Shown here piece after piece: positions 34,115 to 42,904 of a DNA stretch of 64,000 nucleotides. This stretch comes from Chitinibacter bivalviorum (GTDB lineage Bacteria; Pseudomonadota; Gammaproteobacteria; Burkholderiales; Chitinibacteraceae). Where the stretch lies: contig NZ_CP058627.1 of the NCBI RefSeq assembly GCF_013403565.1, forward strand, positions 2,046,001-2,110,000. The letters run 5' to 3'. The notes beneath the pieces were generated by a model, which saw only the letters and a list, made by a program, of their open reading frames with translations, had not been told where the DNA came from and did no database searches. Positions within the stretch are counted from its first letter, which is position 1; every line of letters starts with the position of its first letter. The position numbers and the translations under genes are program-made.

Positions 34115-34146
34115 AAAAAGACCGCCAACGCGGTCTTTTTTATTTA
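34115..34146. terminator. Bidirectional rho-independent terminator
   Basis: Stem AAAAAGACCG/CGGTCTTTTT (34115-34124 and 34131-34140) with a 6-base loop and T/A flanks. It serves the hypothetical gene on the plus strand and panC on the minus strand. Confidence 0.9.
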
Positions 34147-34170
34147 ACTCAAGAAAACGACTGTTCTGAT

Positions 34171-35010
34171 TTATAGATTCACTTCGATATTATCAATCAG
34201 ACGCGTCGTGCCAATGCGTGCAGCGATCAAGATCACCAAATGCTTGTCGGTGCTCGCCGCTGGCTTCAAAGTTTGCGCATTGCGCGTTTCAACGTAATCC
34301 ACTTCCAACCAGCCGCGCACGCGCAAATCGGTGACGGTTTCGATCGCCAGCTTGGAGTAATCGCGCTCGCCTTTTTCAATCGCGGTTTTCATGCGGCTTA
34401 GATGGTAGAAAATCCGTGGCGCTTCGGCGCGTTGTGATTCATTGAGGAAACCATTGCGCGAAGACAGTGCCAGACCATCTTCCGCCCGCCCAGTATCGAC
34501 CGGCACAATGCGAATCGGCACGTTGAGATCGGCAACCATACCCTGAATCACGGCGAGTTGCTGGTAGTCTTTTTTGCCAAAACATGCGACATCGGCTTGG
34601 ACGATATTGAATAATTTGGTCACTACAGTCGCGACGCCACGGAAATGCCCCGGGCGGAACGCGCCACAGAGTTCTTCCGAAATCGCCGGTGGCGTGACTT
34701 GATATTGCTGGATCACGTTCGGATACAGCTCTTTTTCATCCGGCGCGAAAATCACATCTACGCCGCCATTGGCTTCGATAATCGCCGCGTCGCTTTCCAG
34801 CGTGCGTGGGTAGCGATCAAAGTCTTCGCCCTGACCGAATTGCAAGCGATTTACAAAGATACTCACCACGGTATGTGCTGCTTGCTCTTTTGCAGCATGG
34901 ATTAGCGACATATGCCCCGCGTGCAGATTGCCCATTGTGGGGACAAATGCCACGGTGCCGACGGTTTTGCGCCATTCACGCAATTCGGCAATGGTATGGA
35001 TAATTTTCAT
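34171..35010 (-). CDS. panC: Pantothenate synthetase
   Basis: Joins pantoate and beta-alanine using ATP, in the coenzyme A pathway. The 279-residue product has [16 protein letters not shown] (HIGH-like motif), [46 protein letters not shown] and the KMSKS-like ALSSRNGFL. Asn-Arg-Leu replaces the more common Asn-Pro-Leu, which I believe is seen in Neisseriales relatives. It is separated from panB by a transglutaminase-like gene. Confidence 0.96.
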   Translation of the reverse strand: MKIIHTIAELREWRKTVGTVAFVPTMGNLHAGHMSLIHAAKEQAAHTVVSIFVNRLQFGQGEDFDRYPRTLESDAAIIEANGGVDVIFAPDEKELYPNVIQQYQVTPPAISEELCGAFRPGHFRGVATVVTKLFNIVQADVACFGKKDYQQLAVIQGMVADLNVPIRIVPVDTGRAEDGLALSSRNGFLNESQRAEAPRIFYHLSRMKTAIEKGERDYSKLAIETVTDLRVRGWLEVDYVETRNAQTLKPAASTDKHLVILIAARIGTTRLIDNIEVNL

Positions 35011-35028
35011 AATCGGATCATCACAAAT

Positions 35029-35655
35029 TTATAAAGGAGGCAAAACATCGATCGGCGCAGCGCGCCATTGGCTGACCGTTTCGCACTGGCGCAGCGCAGT
35101 CATCAGCGCAGGCCAAGGTTGAGAAAAGACGCCATCGTACAGACACTCACCGGCATTTGTCACGGGATAAGCCAGCAATTCGTCGGGTGGGGCAAACTGC
35201 GCATTCACAGTGGGTTTGGAATTACCGCGCGGGTCGCACCGATACCAACCCAGCTCGGGCAAATACACGGCATTGAGGCCATGCAAACAAAACGGGGGAT
35301 TGGCACCTGAGACCGTCAAACGCTGGTAAACAAAGCCACAGGCAATGCCGTTGGCGCGCAGCAAGGCGGCCAAGAGATGGCTTTTGGCAAAACAAAAACC
35401 CGTGCCCAGCGCCAAAGTTTCGGATGCAGTGACGGGCACTTCTTCGCGCGCAAAATCATTGCAATGCGCAATCTGATCGCGCACCCACTCAAAGCTCAGT
35501 TTCGCCAGCGCCAGCGGGGTGGCGGCTTGCTGCGCCAGAGATCCAGCCAAGGCGGCTACCGCTGGCGTGGTGTAATCAATCACTTCGCTCGCGCACAGAA
35601 ATTCGGCCATTTCGGCCGTGCTGAGCGAGGTGTGATTGAGGTCGAGTTTCAGCAT
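35029..35655 (-). CDS. Transglutaminase-like cysteine protease-fold protein
   Basis: A 208-residue cytosolic protein with a transglutaminase-core domain. Catalytic Cys is in LGTGFCFAKSHLLAALLRAN, His in CLHGLNAVYL and Asp in YRCDPRGN, in the right order and spacing. Its start overlaps the panB stop by one base (TAATG), and panC follows after 18 bases, so it is an integral part of a panB-tgl-panC operon. Known family members include proteases, peptide cyclisers and amidases. A role connected with pantothenate or beta-alanine supply is possible but not shown. Confidence 0.82.
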   Translation of the reverse strand: MLKLDLNHTSLSTAEMAEFLCASEVIDYTTPAVAALAGSLAQQAATPLALAKLSFEWVRDQIAHCNDFAREEVPVTASETLALGTGFCFAKSHLLAALLRANGIACGFVYQRLTVSGANPPFCLHGLNAVYLPELGWYRCDPRGNSKPTVNAQFAPPDELLAYPVTNAGECLYDGVFSQPWPALMTALRQCETVSQWRAAPIDVLPPL

Positions 35656-36449
35656 TAAAAGCTATGTTCTTCCGTCGGGAATGACAAAGCCTTCACCGCT
35701 TTCACATATGCTTCTACCGCGCCCTGAATACTGGTCACGCCGCTACCCATGAAGTTTTTCACAAAGCGCGCTTTTTTACCTGGATATACACCGAGCATAT
35801 CGTGCAGCACCAGCACTTGGCCGTCGACTTGCACACCCGCGCCGATACCGATGGTCGGCACCCACAGCGATTCGGTCACTTCGGCAGCCACGCTGGCCGG
35901 TACCATTTCCATCAGCACCATCGCCGCGCCGGCGGCTTGCAGCGCCAAGGCATCACGCTTGAGAATTTCAGCTTCGGTTGCGGTCTTGCCTTGAACTTTG
36001 TAGCCGCCGTACACATGCACCGATTGCGGCTGCAAACCAATGTGCGCACAGACCGGAATACCGCGTTGCACCAGAAAATCTACCGTATCGACCATCACTG
36101 CGCCGCCTTCGATTTTGACCATTTCAGCACCCGCCGCCATCAGGCGCGCCGCGTTTTCATACGCTTGCACATGTGAGGCTTGATAGCTGGCAAAGGGCAG
36201 ATCAGCCAGCACCAGCGCTTTTTGCGTGCCGCGCACGACGGCTTTGGTGTGGTAAACCATATCGTCGACAGTCACCGGCAGCGTGGTGCTATGACCTTGA
36301 ATCACATTGCCGAGCGAATCACCAACCAGCAAAATATCCACACCCGCTTCATCGAGTAAGGTGGCAAAGCTGGCGTCGTAACAAGTGAGCATGGCGATTT
36401 TGGCGCCATCCTGCTTCATTTTCTTTAGGGTAGAAAGAGTCGTTTTCAT
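35655..36449 (-). CDS. panB: 3-methyl-2-oxobutanoate hydroxymethyltransferase
   Basis: First committed step of pantothenate synthesis: transfers a hydroxymethyl group from methylene-THF to alpha-ketoisovalerate. The 264-residue product has [68 protein letters not shown] and [19 protein letters not shown]. Length and motifs are standard. It heads the pan operon; folK and pcnB lie upstream with a 129-base gap. Confidence 0.96.
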   Translation of the reverse strand: MKTTLSTLKKMKQDGAKIAMLTCYDASFATLLDEAGVDILLVGDSLGNVIQGHSTTLPVTVDDMVYHTKAVVRGTQKALVLADLPFASYQASHVQAYENAARLMAAGAEMVKIEGGAVMVDTVDFLVQRGIPVCAHIGLQPQSVHVYGGYKVQGKTATEAEILKRDALALQAAGAAMVLMEMVPASVAAEVTESLWVPTIGIGAGVQVDGQVLVLHDMLGVYPGKKARFVKNFMGSGVTSIQGAVEAYVKAVKALSFPTEEHSF

Positions 36450-36578
36450 GATGGGTAATCAGGCCGTTTTTGTTTGAAGTGCACTGATGGTGCAACGCAG
36501 AAATTAAACCAGTCTAGTGATGCTAAAGCAGTCGGCAATTAAAATCGACTGTTTTTATACCATCGTGAAATTTATGGT

Positions 36579-37061
36579 TTATTGATCTAAACGGAATAAT
36601 TCCTGATCAATCACATCCGCAATAAATTGCGCCGCCGCACCACGCCCCGGGATTTGTGCATCAGGGGCTATTTCCAGCAAAGGCAGTAAAACAAAGGCGC
36701 GCTCGTGCATACGGGGATGGGGTACTTGGAGCTGTGGCAAATCAATGATTTGATCGCCATACAAAATCACATCCAGATCCAGCGTACGCGGTGCATTTTT
36801 GAAATGACGCTCGCGGCCTTGCTGCAATTCGATCGCCAATAAGGCCGCCAATAAGTCAGCGGCGGGCTGTTCGGTTTCTACCGCGCACACTGCATTGACG
36901 AAATCGGGCTGATCCGCGTAGCCCACTGGCGCGCTGGCATACAGCGAGGAATGAGCAAGAAGTTGGGTATCGGGCAAAGCCGCAATCCGGCGCAGCGCAT
37001 CGCGCAGTTGCGCGCTTGGGTCGCCCAGATTGGCGCCCAAGGCAATAAAAGCAATCGTCAT
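36579..37061 (-). CDS. folK: Hydroxymethyldihydropterin pyrophosphokinase
   Basis: Transfers pyrophosphate from ATP to 6-hydroxymethyl-7,8-dihydropterin in folate synthesis. The 160-residue product has IALGANLGDPSAQLRDAL, the FVNAVCAVET segment, and the signature RTLDLDVILYGD followed by VPHPRMHERAFVLLPL. ATG 37061 directly abuts the pcnB stop, so the two are translationally linked, a common order in betaproteobacteria. Confidence 0.95.
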   Translation of the reverse strand: MTIAFIALGANLGDPSAQLRDALRRIAALPDTQLLAHSSLYASAPVGYADQPDFVNAVCAVETEQPAADLLAALLAIELQQGRERHFKNAPRTLDLDVILYGDQIIDLPQLQVPHPRMHERAFVLLPLLEIAPDAQIPGRGAAAQFIADVIDQELFRLDQ

Positions 37062-38426
37062 TTAACTTTGTGAAGTATCTGTTTTGGCCGCAGCCGGTTT
37101 ACCCACTGGCTTACGATTGCGTGAGCGTTTACGACGTTTCGATTTTTCAACCTCACCGCCCTTGCCCGCTGCAATCGCTTGGCTAATCAACACTTCGCGT
37201 GTGTCATCATCGCAAGCTTGAAATTGCGTCCACCACTCGGCCAATTCTTTTTCGACCAGACCGCATTCTGCGCGCAACAGTAAAAAGTCGTACGCAGCGC
37301 GGAAACGCGGCTGCTCCAAGAGTCGGAACGGTTTTTGTCCGGCGCGCAGCTCGAACCGAGGCTGCAACAGCCAGATTTCTTTCATCGCCGCACTGTAGCG
37401 ATTTGGGATCGCCAAGCGTTTGGTCACTTTGGCTTCGACATCATTCATCGCCTCAACCAAAGCGGGCACTTTATGCTCGCCAGCAGCGATTTTCTTTTGC
37501 CAACCCGCTTCAACTTCATGCCACAGCAAAGCGGCAAACAGGAAGCCGGCCGACACGGGTTTGTCTTCCGCCAAGCGTTGATCGGTATTGAGCAGTGCTT
37601 GTTTCAAAAACGCCGTGGTTTCTTTCTGGCTCATCAATTTATCGAGCAGCGGAAACAGCGGGCGATGCAGGCCGTAAGCGCGCAAGGCTTGCAGGCAATC
37701 CCACGCCTTGCCCGACAGCAAGAGCTTCATCATTTCATCAAACAAACGCGCTGATGGGATGTTTTCCAGCAATTGCGCGTGTTCTTTGATCGGCTTGGCG
37801 GTATCGGCGGCGATTTGCAGACCGAGTTTGGCTGACAAACGCGTCGCGCGCAGCATACGCACCGGGTCTTCGTGATACCGTTTCACTGGATCACCAATCA
37901 TCACTAACTGTTGTTTTTCCAGATCATCCGCGCCGTGATGGAAATCGATAATTTCATCGCTATTGGGGTCGTAATACAGCGCGTTGACGGTAAAGTCGCG
38001 ACGCTCGGCGTCTTCTTCCAACGTGCCATACACGTTATCGCGAATAATGCGGCCGGTAGCGTCGGTGGGCGATTCGGCGTTGCCGCGGAAAGTCGTCACC
38101 TCGATGATTTCCTCGCCACCCCGCTCGTAAAACGGCACATGCACAATACGGAATCGGCGGCCAATAATGCGCGAGCGGTGAAATACATGGCGAACTTGCT
38201 CGGGCGTCGCACTGGTCGCGACGTCAAAATCTTTGGGCGATTTACCAAGTAATAAATCGCGTACAGCGCCACCGACGATATAAGCCTCGTAGCCCGCATC
38301 TTGCAGACGATCACAGACTTTCAATGCACCAGAATGCAGTTGATCGCGACGAATGCCATAGTGTTTGGCGTGCAAAATACGTTTGCCTGGGCGACGCAGC
38401 ACCTTGCCGATCAGTTTACGAATCAT
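37062..38426 (-). CDS. pcnB: Poly(A) polymerase I
   Basis: Adds 3' poly(A) tails that promote RNA decay. The 454-residue protein has the nucleotidyltransferase motif AYIVGGAVRDLLLGKSPKD with FDVATSATPEQVRHVF, the RRDFTVNALYYDP block that separates PAPs from CCA enzymes by context, and EDPVRMLRATRLSAKLG. The C-terminal tail is strongly basic (KSKRRKRSRNRK), as in E. coli PcnB. No copy of a CCA-adding HD domain is visible. Confidence 0.93.
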   Translation of the reverse strand: MIRKLIGKVLRRPGKRILHAKHYGIRRDQLHSGALKVCDRLQDAGYEAYIVGGAVRDLLLGKSPKDFDVATSATPEQVRHVFHRSRIIGRRFRIVHVPFYERGGEEIIEVTTFRGNAESPTDATGRIIRDNVYGTLEEDAERRDFTVNALYYDPNSDEIIDFHHGADDLEKQQLVMIGDPVKRYHEDPVRMLRATRLSAKLGLQIAADTAKPIKEHAQLLENIPSARLFDEMMKLLLSGKAWDCLQALRAYGLHRPLFPLLDKLMSQKETTAFLKQALLNTDQRLAEDKPVSAGFLFAALLWHEVEAGWQKKIAAGEHKVPALVEAMNDVEAKVTKRLAIPNRYSAAMKEIWLLQPRFELRAGQKPFRLLEQPRFRAAYDFLLLRAECGLVEKELAEWWTQFQACDDDTREVLISQAIAAGKGGEVEKSKRRKRSRNRKPVGKPAAAKTDTSQS

Positions 38427-38600
38427 GAGCTTTTATCGATTAGCCAGTGGGCGAAACCGCACATTATACAAGCGCAATGTGGCTACGTATCGTTTTTGCG
38501 CCCGATTGCCGCGATAAAAGCTCGTAGATCAGCACTTTAAGCACGAGCCAACTTCGCCACTTATCACGCTGGCAACTGTTGCGGTGCAAATACCCCCAGT

Positions 38601-38649
38601 CTGTATTTAGTGAAACAGCATATGGCTGCTACTATTTGGCCACATACTC
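38601..38649. repeat. Degenerate 49-bp palindromic element
   Basis: Ends CTGTAT and ATACTC with the family's exact 49-bp spacing. The right half reads as GAGTAT with CCAAAT further in, close to the family half-site. It sits just upstream of a longer MITE-like element. The rest of the 38427-38600 gap holds nothing recognised. Confidence 0.4.
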
Positions 38650-38664
38650 ACATAAGTAGATTTG

Positions 38665-38746
38665 CAGAAGTTTTCAAGCAAGGCGCTAAGCCGAAGACAG
38701 TACAACTAGTACGGCGAGGCGAGGCAACGATGCGTGAAAACTTTTG
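38665..38746. repeat. 82-bp MITE-like inverted-repeat element
   Basis: Terminal inverted repeats of 16 bp with 14 matches (38665-38680 and 38731-38746, core AAGTTTTCA/TGAAAACTT), and a central GTAC-AACTA-GTAC palindrome near 38700-38712. GC-rich arms between (AAGGCGCTAAGCCGAAG and CGGCGAGGCGAGGCAACG) are partly complementary. It ends 11 bases before the ribosome-binding site of the PhzF-like gene. No coding capacity. Confidence 0.6.
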
Positions 38747-38770
38747 GTTTAGCATTTAAGGAGATTTGCG

Positions 38771-39601
38771 ATGACTGTTTTGCGCTATCAATTGGTGAAT
38801 GTGTTTGTGACCGACGACATTTGGTCTGGCAACCCTTTGGCGGTATTTAAGCACGAAGAAACGCTCAGCGACGACACCATGTGTCGACTGGGCCAGCAAA
38901 TGAATCTGTCCGAAATCACCTTTGTACGCCCTAGCAACATCGCCGACGCACACGTGCGCATTTTCACGCCCAGCTACGAAATGCCTTTTGCCGGCCACCC
39001 AACCTTGGGGACGGCATTTACACTGGCCAATGGGCGTGATCGACTGACGCTAGAAATGAAAGCGGGCGTGATTCCAGTCGAGATCGCGGGCGATCAAATC
39101 ACGCTCTCGGCCAACGCACCGAGCTATCGCGCCGGGCCCAACGCCGCGCAACTGGCTGCCGCATTGAATATTGACGCGCACCATATCATCGGCACGCCAC
39201 GCTTTGTGAACACCGGCTCGGAGCAATTGATTGTGCCACTCGATAGCGCCGAGAGCGTTGCGCGTTGCGTGCTCGATTTGGCGGCGTTTGAGCGCATTGC
39301 ACTGAATGATCAAGGTCGTTCAGGCGCCTTGGTATGGGCCAAGCAAGGCGACACGGTGATCGCGCGTTATTTCTGGTCGCAACACGGCCAATCAGCCGAA
39401 GACTTTGGCACAGGCTCGGCCTGTGCCAATCTGGGCGGCTGGCTACTGGCGGAAAACACGCCATTGCCTGTGCAGCTCAATATGGAACAAGGGCATGGCA
39501 TTAACCGTATTGCTCGCTTAAGCCTATCGATCAAGGCGGATGGACAAATACAGGTAGGGGGTAAAGTGAGACAAATCGGGACGGGTGAATTCAATATTTA
39601 A
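38771..39601 (+). CDS. PhzF-family isomerase/epimerase-like protein
   Basis: A 276-residue two-lobed protein of the PhzF/diaminopimelate epimerase fold. It has the family start YQLVNVFVTDDIWSGNPLAV and the catalytic Glu in MNLSEITFV. FTPSYEMPFAGHPTLGTA and EDFGTGSACANLGGWL are also present. PhzF itself acts in phenazine synthesis, but stand-alone homologues like this have mostly unknown substrates, and no other phenazine genes are near. AAGGAG lies upstream of ATG 38771. A hairpin (AAGTCGCCGCA/TGCGGCGACTT, 39670-39680 and 39689-39699) downstream may end the transcript, though it lacks a T run. Confidence 0.88.
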   Translation: MTVLRYQLVNVFVTDDIWSGNPLAVFKHEETLSDDTMCRLGQQMNLSEITFVRPSNIADAHVRIFTPSYEMPFAGHPTLGTAFTLANGRDRLTLEMKAGVIPVEIAGDQITLSANAPSYRAGPNAAQLAAALNIDAHHIIGTPRFVNTGSEQLIVPLDSAESVARCVLDLAAFERIALNDQGRSGALVWAKQGDTVIARYFWSQHGQSAEDFGTGSACANLGGWLLAENTPLPVQLNMEQGHGINRIARLSLSIKADGQIQVGGKVRQIGTGEFNI

Positions 39602-39808
39602 ATCGATCTCCCGTTTACTTGCACGTTAACGCCATAAAACATGCCTCAACAGAATAAGGCACATTGGCAAAGTCGCCGCAGCGCTGAATGCGGCGACTTA
39701 ACCTTCACCGTCACCCTCACCGCCCAAAACCATCGCACCGTGAAAGCACCACATCAAGCTCGCGAAATAAATAGCGACAATCCATCATAAATTGTGATTT
39801 AACCCACA

Positions 39809-39833
39809 CTGCGCAGCAAAATATGCTGCGCAG
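39809..39833. promoter_or_regulatory. Inverted repeat upstream of the metalloprotease gene
   Basis: Perfect 10-bp arms CTGCGCAGCA (39809-39818) and TGCTGCGCAG (39824-39833) around AAATA, about 80 bases before the start codon. It may be an operator or a hairpin. The 39602-39912 gap otherwise has only the hairpin at 39670-39699. Confidence 0.4.
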
Positions 39834-39912
39834 ATATATCAGCAATTACTAATAAATACTAAAATCGTGCTCGCGCAAAACCATATAAAAACTCCTCGCG
39901 AGCGAAAAAACC

Positions 39913-42723
39913 ATGAAAATCCAATACATTGCAGCCCTGCTCTGCACGGGCCTGCTATCGGCCTGCGGCGGCGGTGGCTCGGGCAGCTCCAGCAACACCA
40001 CAAGTAGCCCCAACCCAGGGGTCGGCAGCTCCGGTACGACGCTTGATCAGGTTATTTCTAATCCAACACTGAATACGACAGGCACAACAGGTAATACATC
40101 CAACAGCAGCAATCCGATCGTACAAGCGCTGCAACTAGGTAGCGTCAAAGGTTTGACCGCAGCCGATCGTAGTACCTTCTTGCAGCTAGCGACTCAACTG
40201 GCTGATCGTTATAAGCAAAATCAAAATGGCGCGATTGCGGATATTTTTGCTGATAGTGCAGTCAATCTAACGCTTAACCACACAACCAACAGTAGCGAAA
40301 TCAATATCGGCAGCCGCACCATTGCGACCCCGCTACTAACCGCCGACGATGGCAGCGGCATGGCCGCCATTGCCCAATATGGCAAAGGCCGCGGGCTAGC
40401 CTATGGTGCCGATGTACTAAGCTGGATCGCCAATCAATCGCGGGAAACACAACACACGCCCCTGTTTACGCGCGCCTTTAACTGGGTTGTGACCGGTAAA
40501 GCCGCTGGCCCTCTGCCAGCCAATGTCAAATTTGCGACCGCAGGCTATACCGCTGCCAATGTCAGCAAAATGATTACCAATCAAGGTAAAACGGCCCAAG
40601 CCATCACTTGTGATCTAACTTTAAGCAGCAATACCTGCTGGCAAGATGCTGATGTACTGGTGTTTGGTAGTGGCACTAGAGATGACCCAGCGCTATCAGA
40701 CTTAGTGCGTAAATACATGGAAAACGGCAAGGCCGTTATTTATATGCACCCAAACTGGATCGACGCGGCGGGCGGACGCAAAGTGCTGGCTGGCATGGGC
40801 ATGAAGCTGGGCGATTATCCGGGTAATTATTTTGCTGCAGCAGCGGGGGTATCGATAGGTAGCACGCGAACCGTGGCTGACATCGTCAAACGAAGTGATC
40901 AGATGAGTGCGCTGGTGCAAACGCTCAATCTCATGGCGCAAGATAAGCCACAGCTGGCACTCAGCCAAGACAGCAGCGTTACCAACCCGATTACGCAGAT
41001 TCACAATGAACTGGCAGTGATGCAGGGTAACGGTCTTAATATTTTTGCCGACCCGACCACCGATCTGTATCGCCTGCTCGTACTTTGGGCCGATTTATAT
41101 CGCCCCGAGATTCAGTACGGCAAAATCAATCGTGACACGGCACCGGGCGACTTCCTGCGCACCTACGCGGCAGACTCATGGCTGGCGTTTAATCGCACCG
41201 ACACCACTGTGGCCACTGCGGGTCAGGGTGATTTTATGCCGGTAGCTGCGCAAAGCCTGCCGGTGAGCAGTAGCGCGGAAAGCATTGAGGTCACGATTCC
41301 ACAGGGTAGCGGCATTACGTCGATTGGCCGCGCAGCCGTGCCCGGCAAAGCAGTCTTTATCGAGATTGTGGATCGTAACAACGCCAGCGGCCTTAGCATT
41401 CAAACCAACTATTTGCGCGCGTGGGGTAACCCGCTCACCGACAATGTCAGCGAAGGCTATAAACGCCCTCGCCGCCCACAATCATTTGCGATTCCACTGA
41501 ATGCCAGTGGCGAAACAGCCTTTGTTTCGCCCAATGGTGGGCCGCTCTATCTGAAATACAGTGGCGCAACGGCTGGTGGTAGTGTAACGCTCAAAATTCG
41601 TGGCAGCGCTAAATATGCGCATTTCGACTTCACCAAAGCGCAAAGTCAGGCCGATATTGACGAAGCCATCGCAGCACTGAAACGCAAAGATTTTGGCTGG
41701 CAAACGGCCAAACTGGTCGGCGGCGAAATCCAGCAAACAATTTTTTATGCCAATGACGCCATGGGTAATCTCGACCCGAAGGTGTATATCGTTGATCAAA
41801 TCAAAGGGATGTTGTTCGACTCCAATCATATTGCCAATGGCTACAACAACATGCCAATGAGCAGCAATGTTTCGTCGCTGTGTACGCAATTTGGCTGGGA
41901 TTGCAGCGGGCCAATCCACCGCGCACCGGGCGTGCAGCATTTTGTTGGCTGGATCGCAACTTGTGGCTATCTGTGTTCGGGCAATCCATCGGATGGATTT
42001 GCGGGGGTCAGTGGCACAGGTTGGGGTCATGCGCATGAGTTGGGGCACAATACCGTACAACGTGTGATGCATATTGAATTTAACGGCAAAGGCTGCGTGG
42101 TCGAATGCGACAACAATATCCTGGCCAGCGCACAGATGATGCGTCAGTTTAAATTGATCGGAGTCGATACCGGCCACACCACCGATCATCCGGGCCTATA
42201 TCAAGACATCGTTGCGAATCGCGCCACGGGTTTGACCGGCAACGCCAAAGTGCTCGATATGCAGACGCGACTTTGGGATATGGCCAATGGCCAAGACCCG
42301 ATGCGTGCGGTGCATTTCCAATTGGGATTTTTGTTTAGCAAATATCGTGCAAATGAAGCCAAGCCGAGCATGGAAAGTACGCTGGATTACTTCACACTAC
42401 TGACCAAGTCAGACCGCCTCGTCGCACAAGCGTGGGATAGCAGCAACAAGGGTAAATATGCCATGAGTCGTTTCGCCGACAATAAAATCAGCAACCCCGA
42501 TCTCTTGTATGTATTGAGCTCAAAAATCATCGGCAAAGACTTGCGCAATATCTTTGCGATGTATGGCATTACACTCACGCAAACGGCGCTCGACTCGGTC
42601 GCGGATTTGAATTTGGCAATCTTGCCTGAGCAGTTTTACGCACTGCCTGCCGGCAAGCACAATCAGCCTAGCACGGGCCAATGGCTGGATATCTCGGCCA
42701 GCACGCCAGCCTATCCTTTCTAA
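39913..42723 (+). CDS. Large zinc metalloprotease lipoprotein (ImpA/M60-like)
   Basis: The 936-residue precursor has a lipoprotein signal (MKIQYIAALLCTGLLSAC, Cys18 lipidated), a Gly/Ser/Thr/Asn-rich tether (19-75), an N-terminal domain of about 330 residues, a beta-type middle domain, and a C-terminal peptidase domain. That domain has the zinc motif GWGHAHELGHNTVQ, placing it in the gluzincin M60-like superfamily. Order and length resemble Pseudomonas aeruginosa ImpA/IMPa, a secreted protease that cleaves O-glycosylated surface proteins. Here the lipobox suggests outer-membrane anchoring or slow release. Substrate preference for mucin-like glycoproteins is inference. The gene is monocistronic, with its own terminator. 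Confidence 0.85.
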   Translation: MKIQYIAALLCTGLLSACGGGGSGSSSNTTSSPNPGVGSSGTTLDQVISNPTLNTTGTTGNTSNSSNPIVQALQLGSVKGLTAADRSTFLQLATQLADRYKQNQNGAIADIFADSAVNLTLNHTTNSSEINIGSRTIATPLLTADDGSGMAAIAQYGKGRGLAYGADVLSWIANQSRETQHTPLFTRAFNWVVTGKAAGPLPANVKFATAGYTAANVSKMITNQGKTAQAITCDLTLSSNTCWQDADVLVFGSGTRDDPALSDLVRKYMENGKAVIYMHPNWIDAAGGRKVLAGMGMKLGDYPGNYFAAAAGVSIGSTRTVADIVKRSDQMSALVQTLNLMAQDKPQLALSQDSSVTNPITQIHNELAVMQGNGLNIFADPTTDLYRLLVLWADLYRPEIQYGKINRDTAPGDFLRTYAADSWLAFNRTDTTVATAGQGDFMPVAAQSLPVSSSAESIEVTIPQGSGITSIGRAAVPGKAVFIEIVDRNNASGLSIQTNYLRAWGNPLTDNVSEGYKRPRRPQSFAIPLNASGETAFVSPNGGPLYLKYSGATAGGSVTLKIRGSAKYAHFDFTKAQSQADIDEAIAALKRKDFGWQTAKLVGGEIQQTIFYANDAMGNLDPKVYIVDQIKGMLFDSNHIANGYNNMPMSSNVSSLCTQFGWDCSGPIHRAPGVQHFVGWIATCGYLCSGNPSDGFAGVSGTGWGHAHELGHNTVQRVMHIEFNGKGCVVECDNNILASAQMMRQFKLIGVDTGHTTDHPGLYQDIVANRATGLTGNAKVLDMQTRLWDMANGQDPMRAVHFQLGFLFSKYRANEAKPSMESTLDYFTLLTKSDRLVAQAWDSSNKGKYAMSRFADNKISNPDLLYVLSSKIIGKDLRNIFAMYGITLTQTALDSVADLNLAILPEQFYALPAGKHNQPSTGQWLDISASTPAYPF

Positions 42724-42740
42724 CTGCAATCGAATTACTT

Positions 42741-42771
42741 AAAGGCCTGCAATTTTGTAGGCCTTTATTTT
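42741..42771 (+). terminator. Rho-independent terminator after the metalloprotease gene
   Basis: Stem AAAGGCCT/AGGCCTTT (42741-42748 and 42759-42766), extended by wobble pairs, then a T-rich run. Confidence 0.8.
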
Positions 42772-42852
42772 GCTTGAAGCAATAGCAAACAATTACGCCC
42801 GTTGACGCGGAACAATTCGTCGTTTTCACAGTCTTTTGTAACGGTTTGCCCG

Positions 42853-42858
42853 TATAAT
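42853..42858 (+). promoter_or_regulatory. -10 box of the carboxypeptidase gene
   Basis: Perfect TATAAT at 42853-42858; the -35 region is weak. It overlaps the first ATG of the reading frame (42857), which shows that translation must start further down, at 42905. Confidence 0.55.
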
Positions 42859-42904
42859 GAGCGACACAAAAAACTTACCTTTCTTTTCAGCAAAGACCCC
42901 CAAC

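Noticed and set aside
38771..39601. Phenazine biosynthesis locus
   Set aside because: Only a PhzF-like protein is present; no other phz genes occur nearby.
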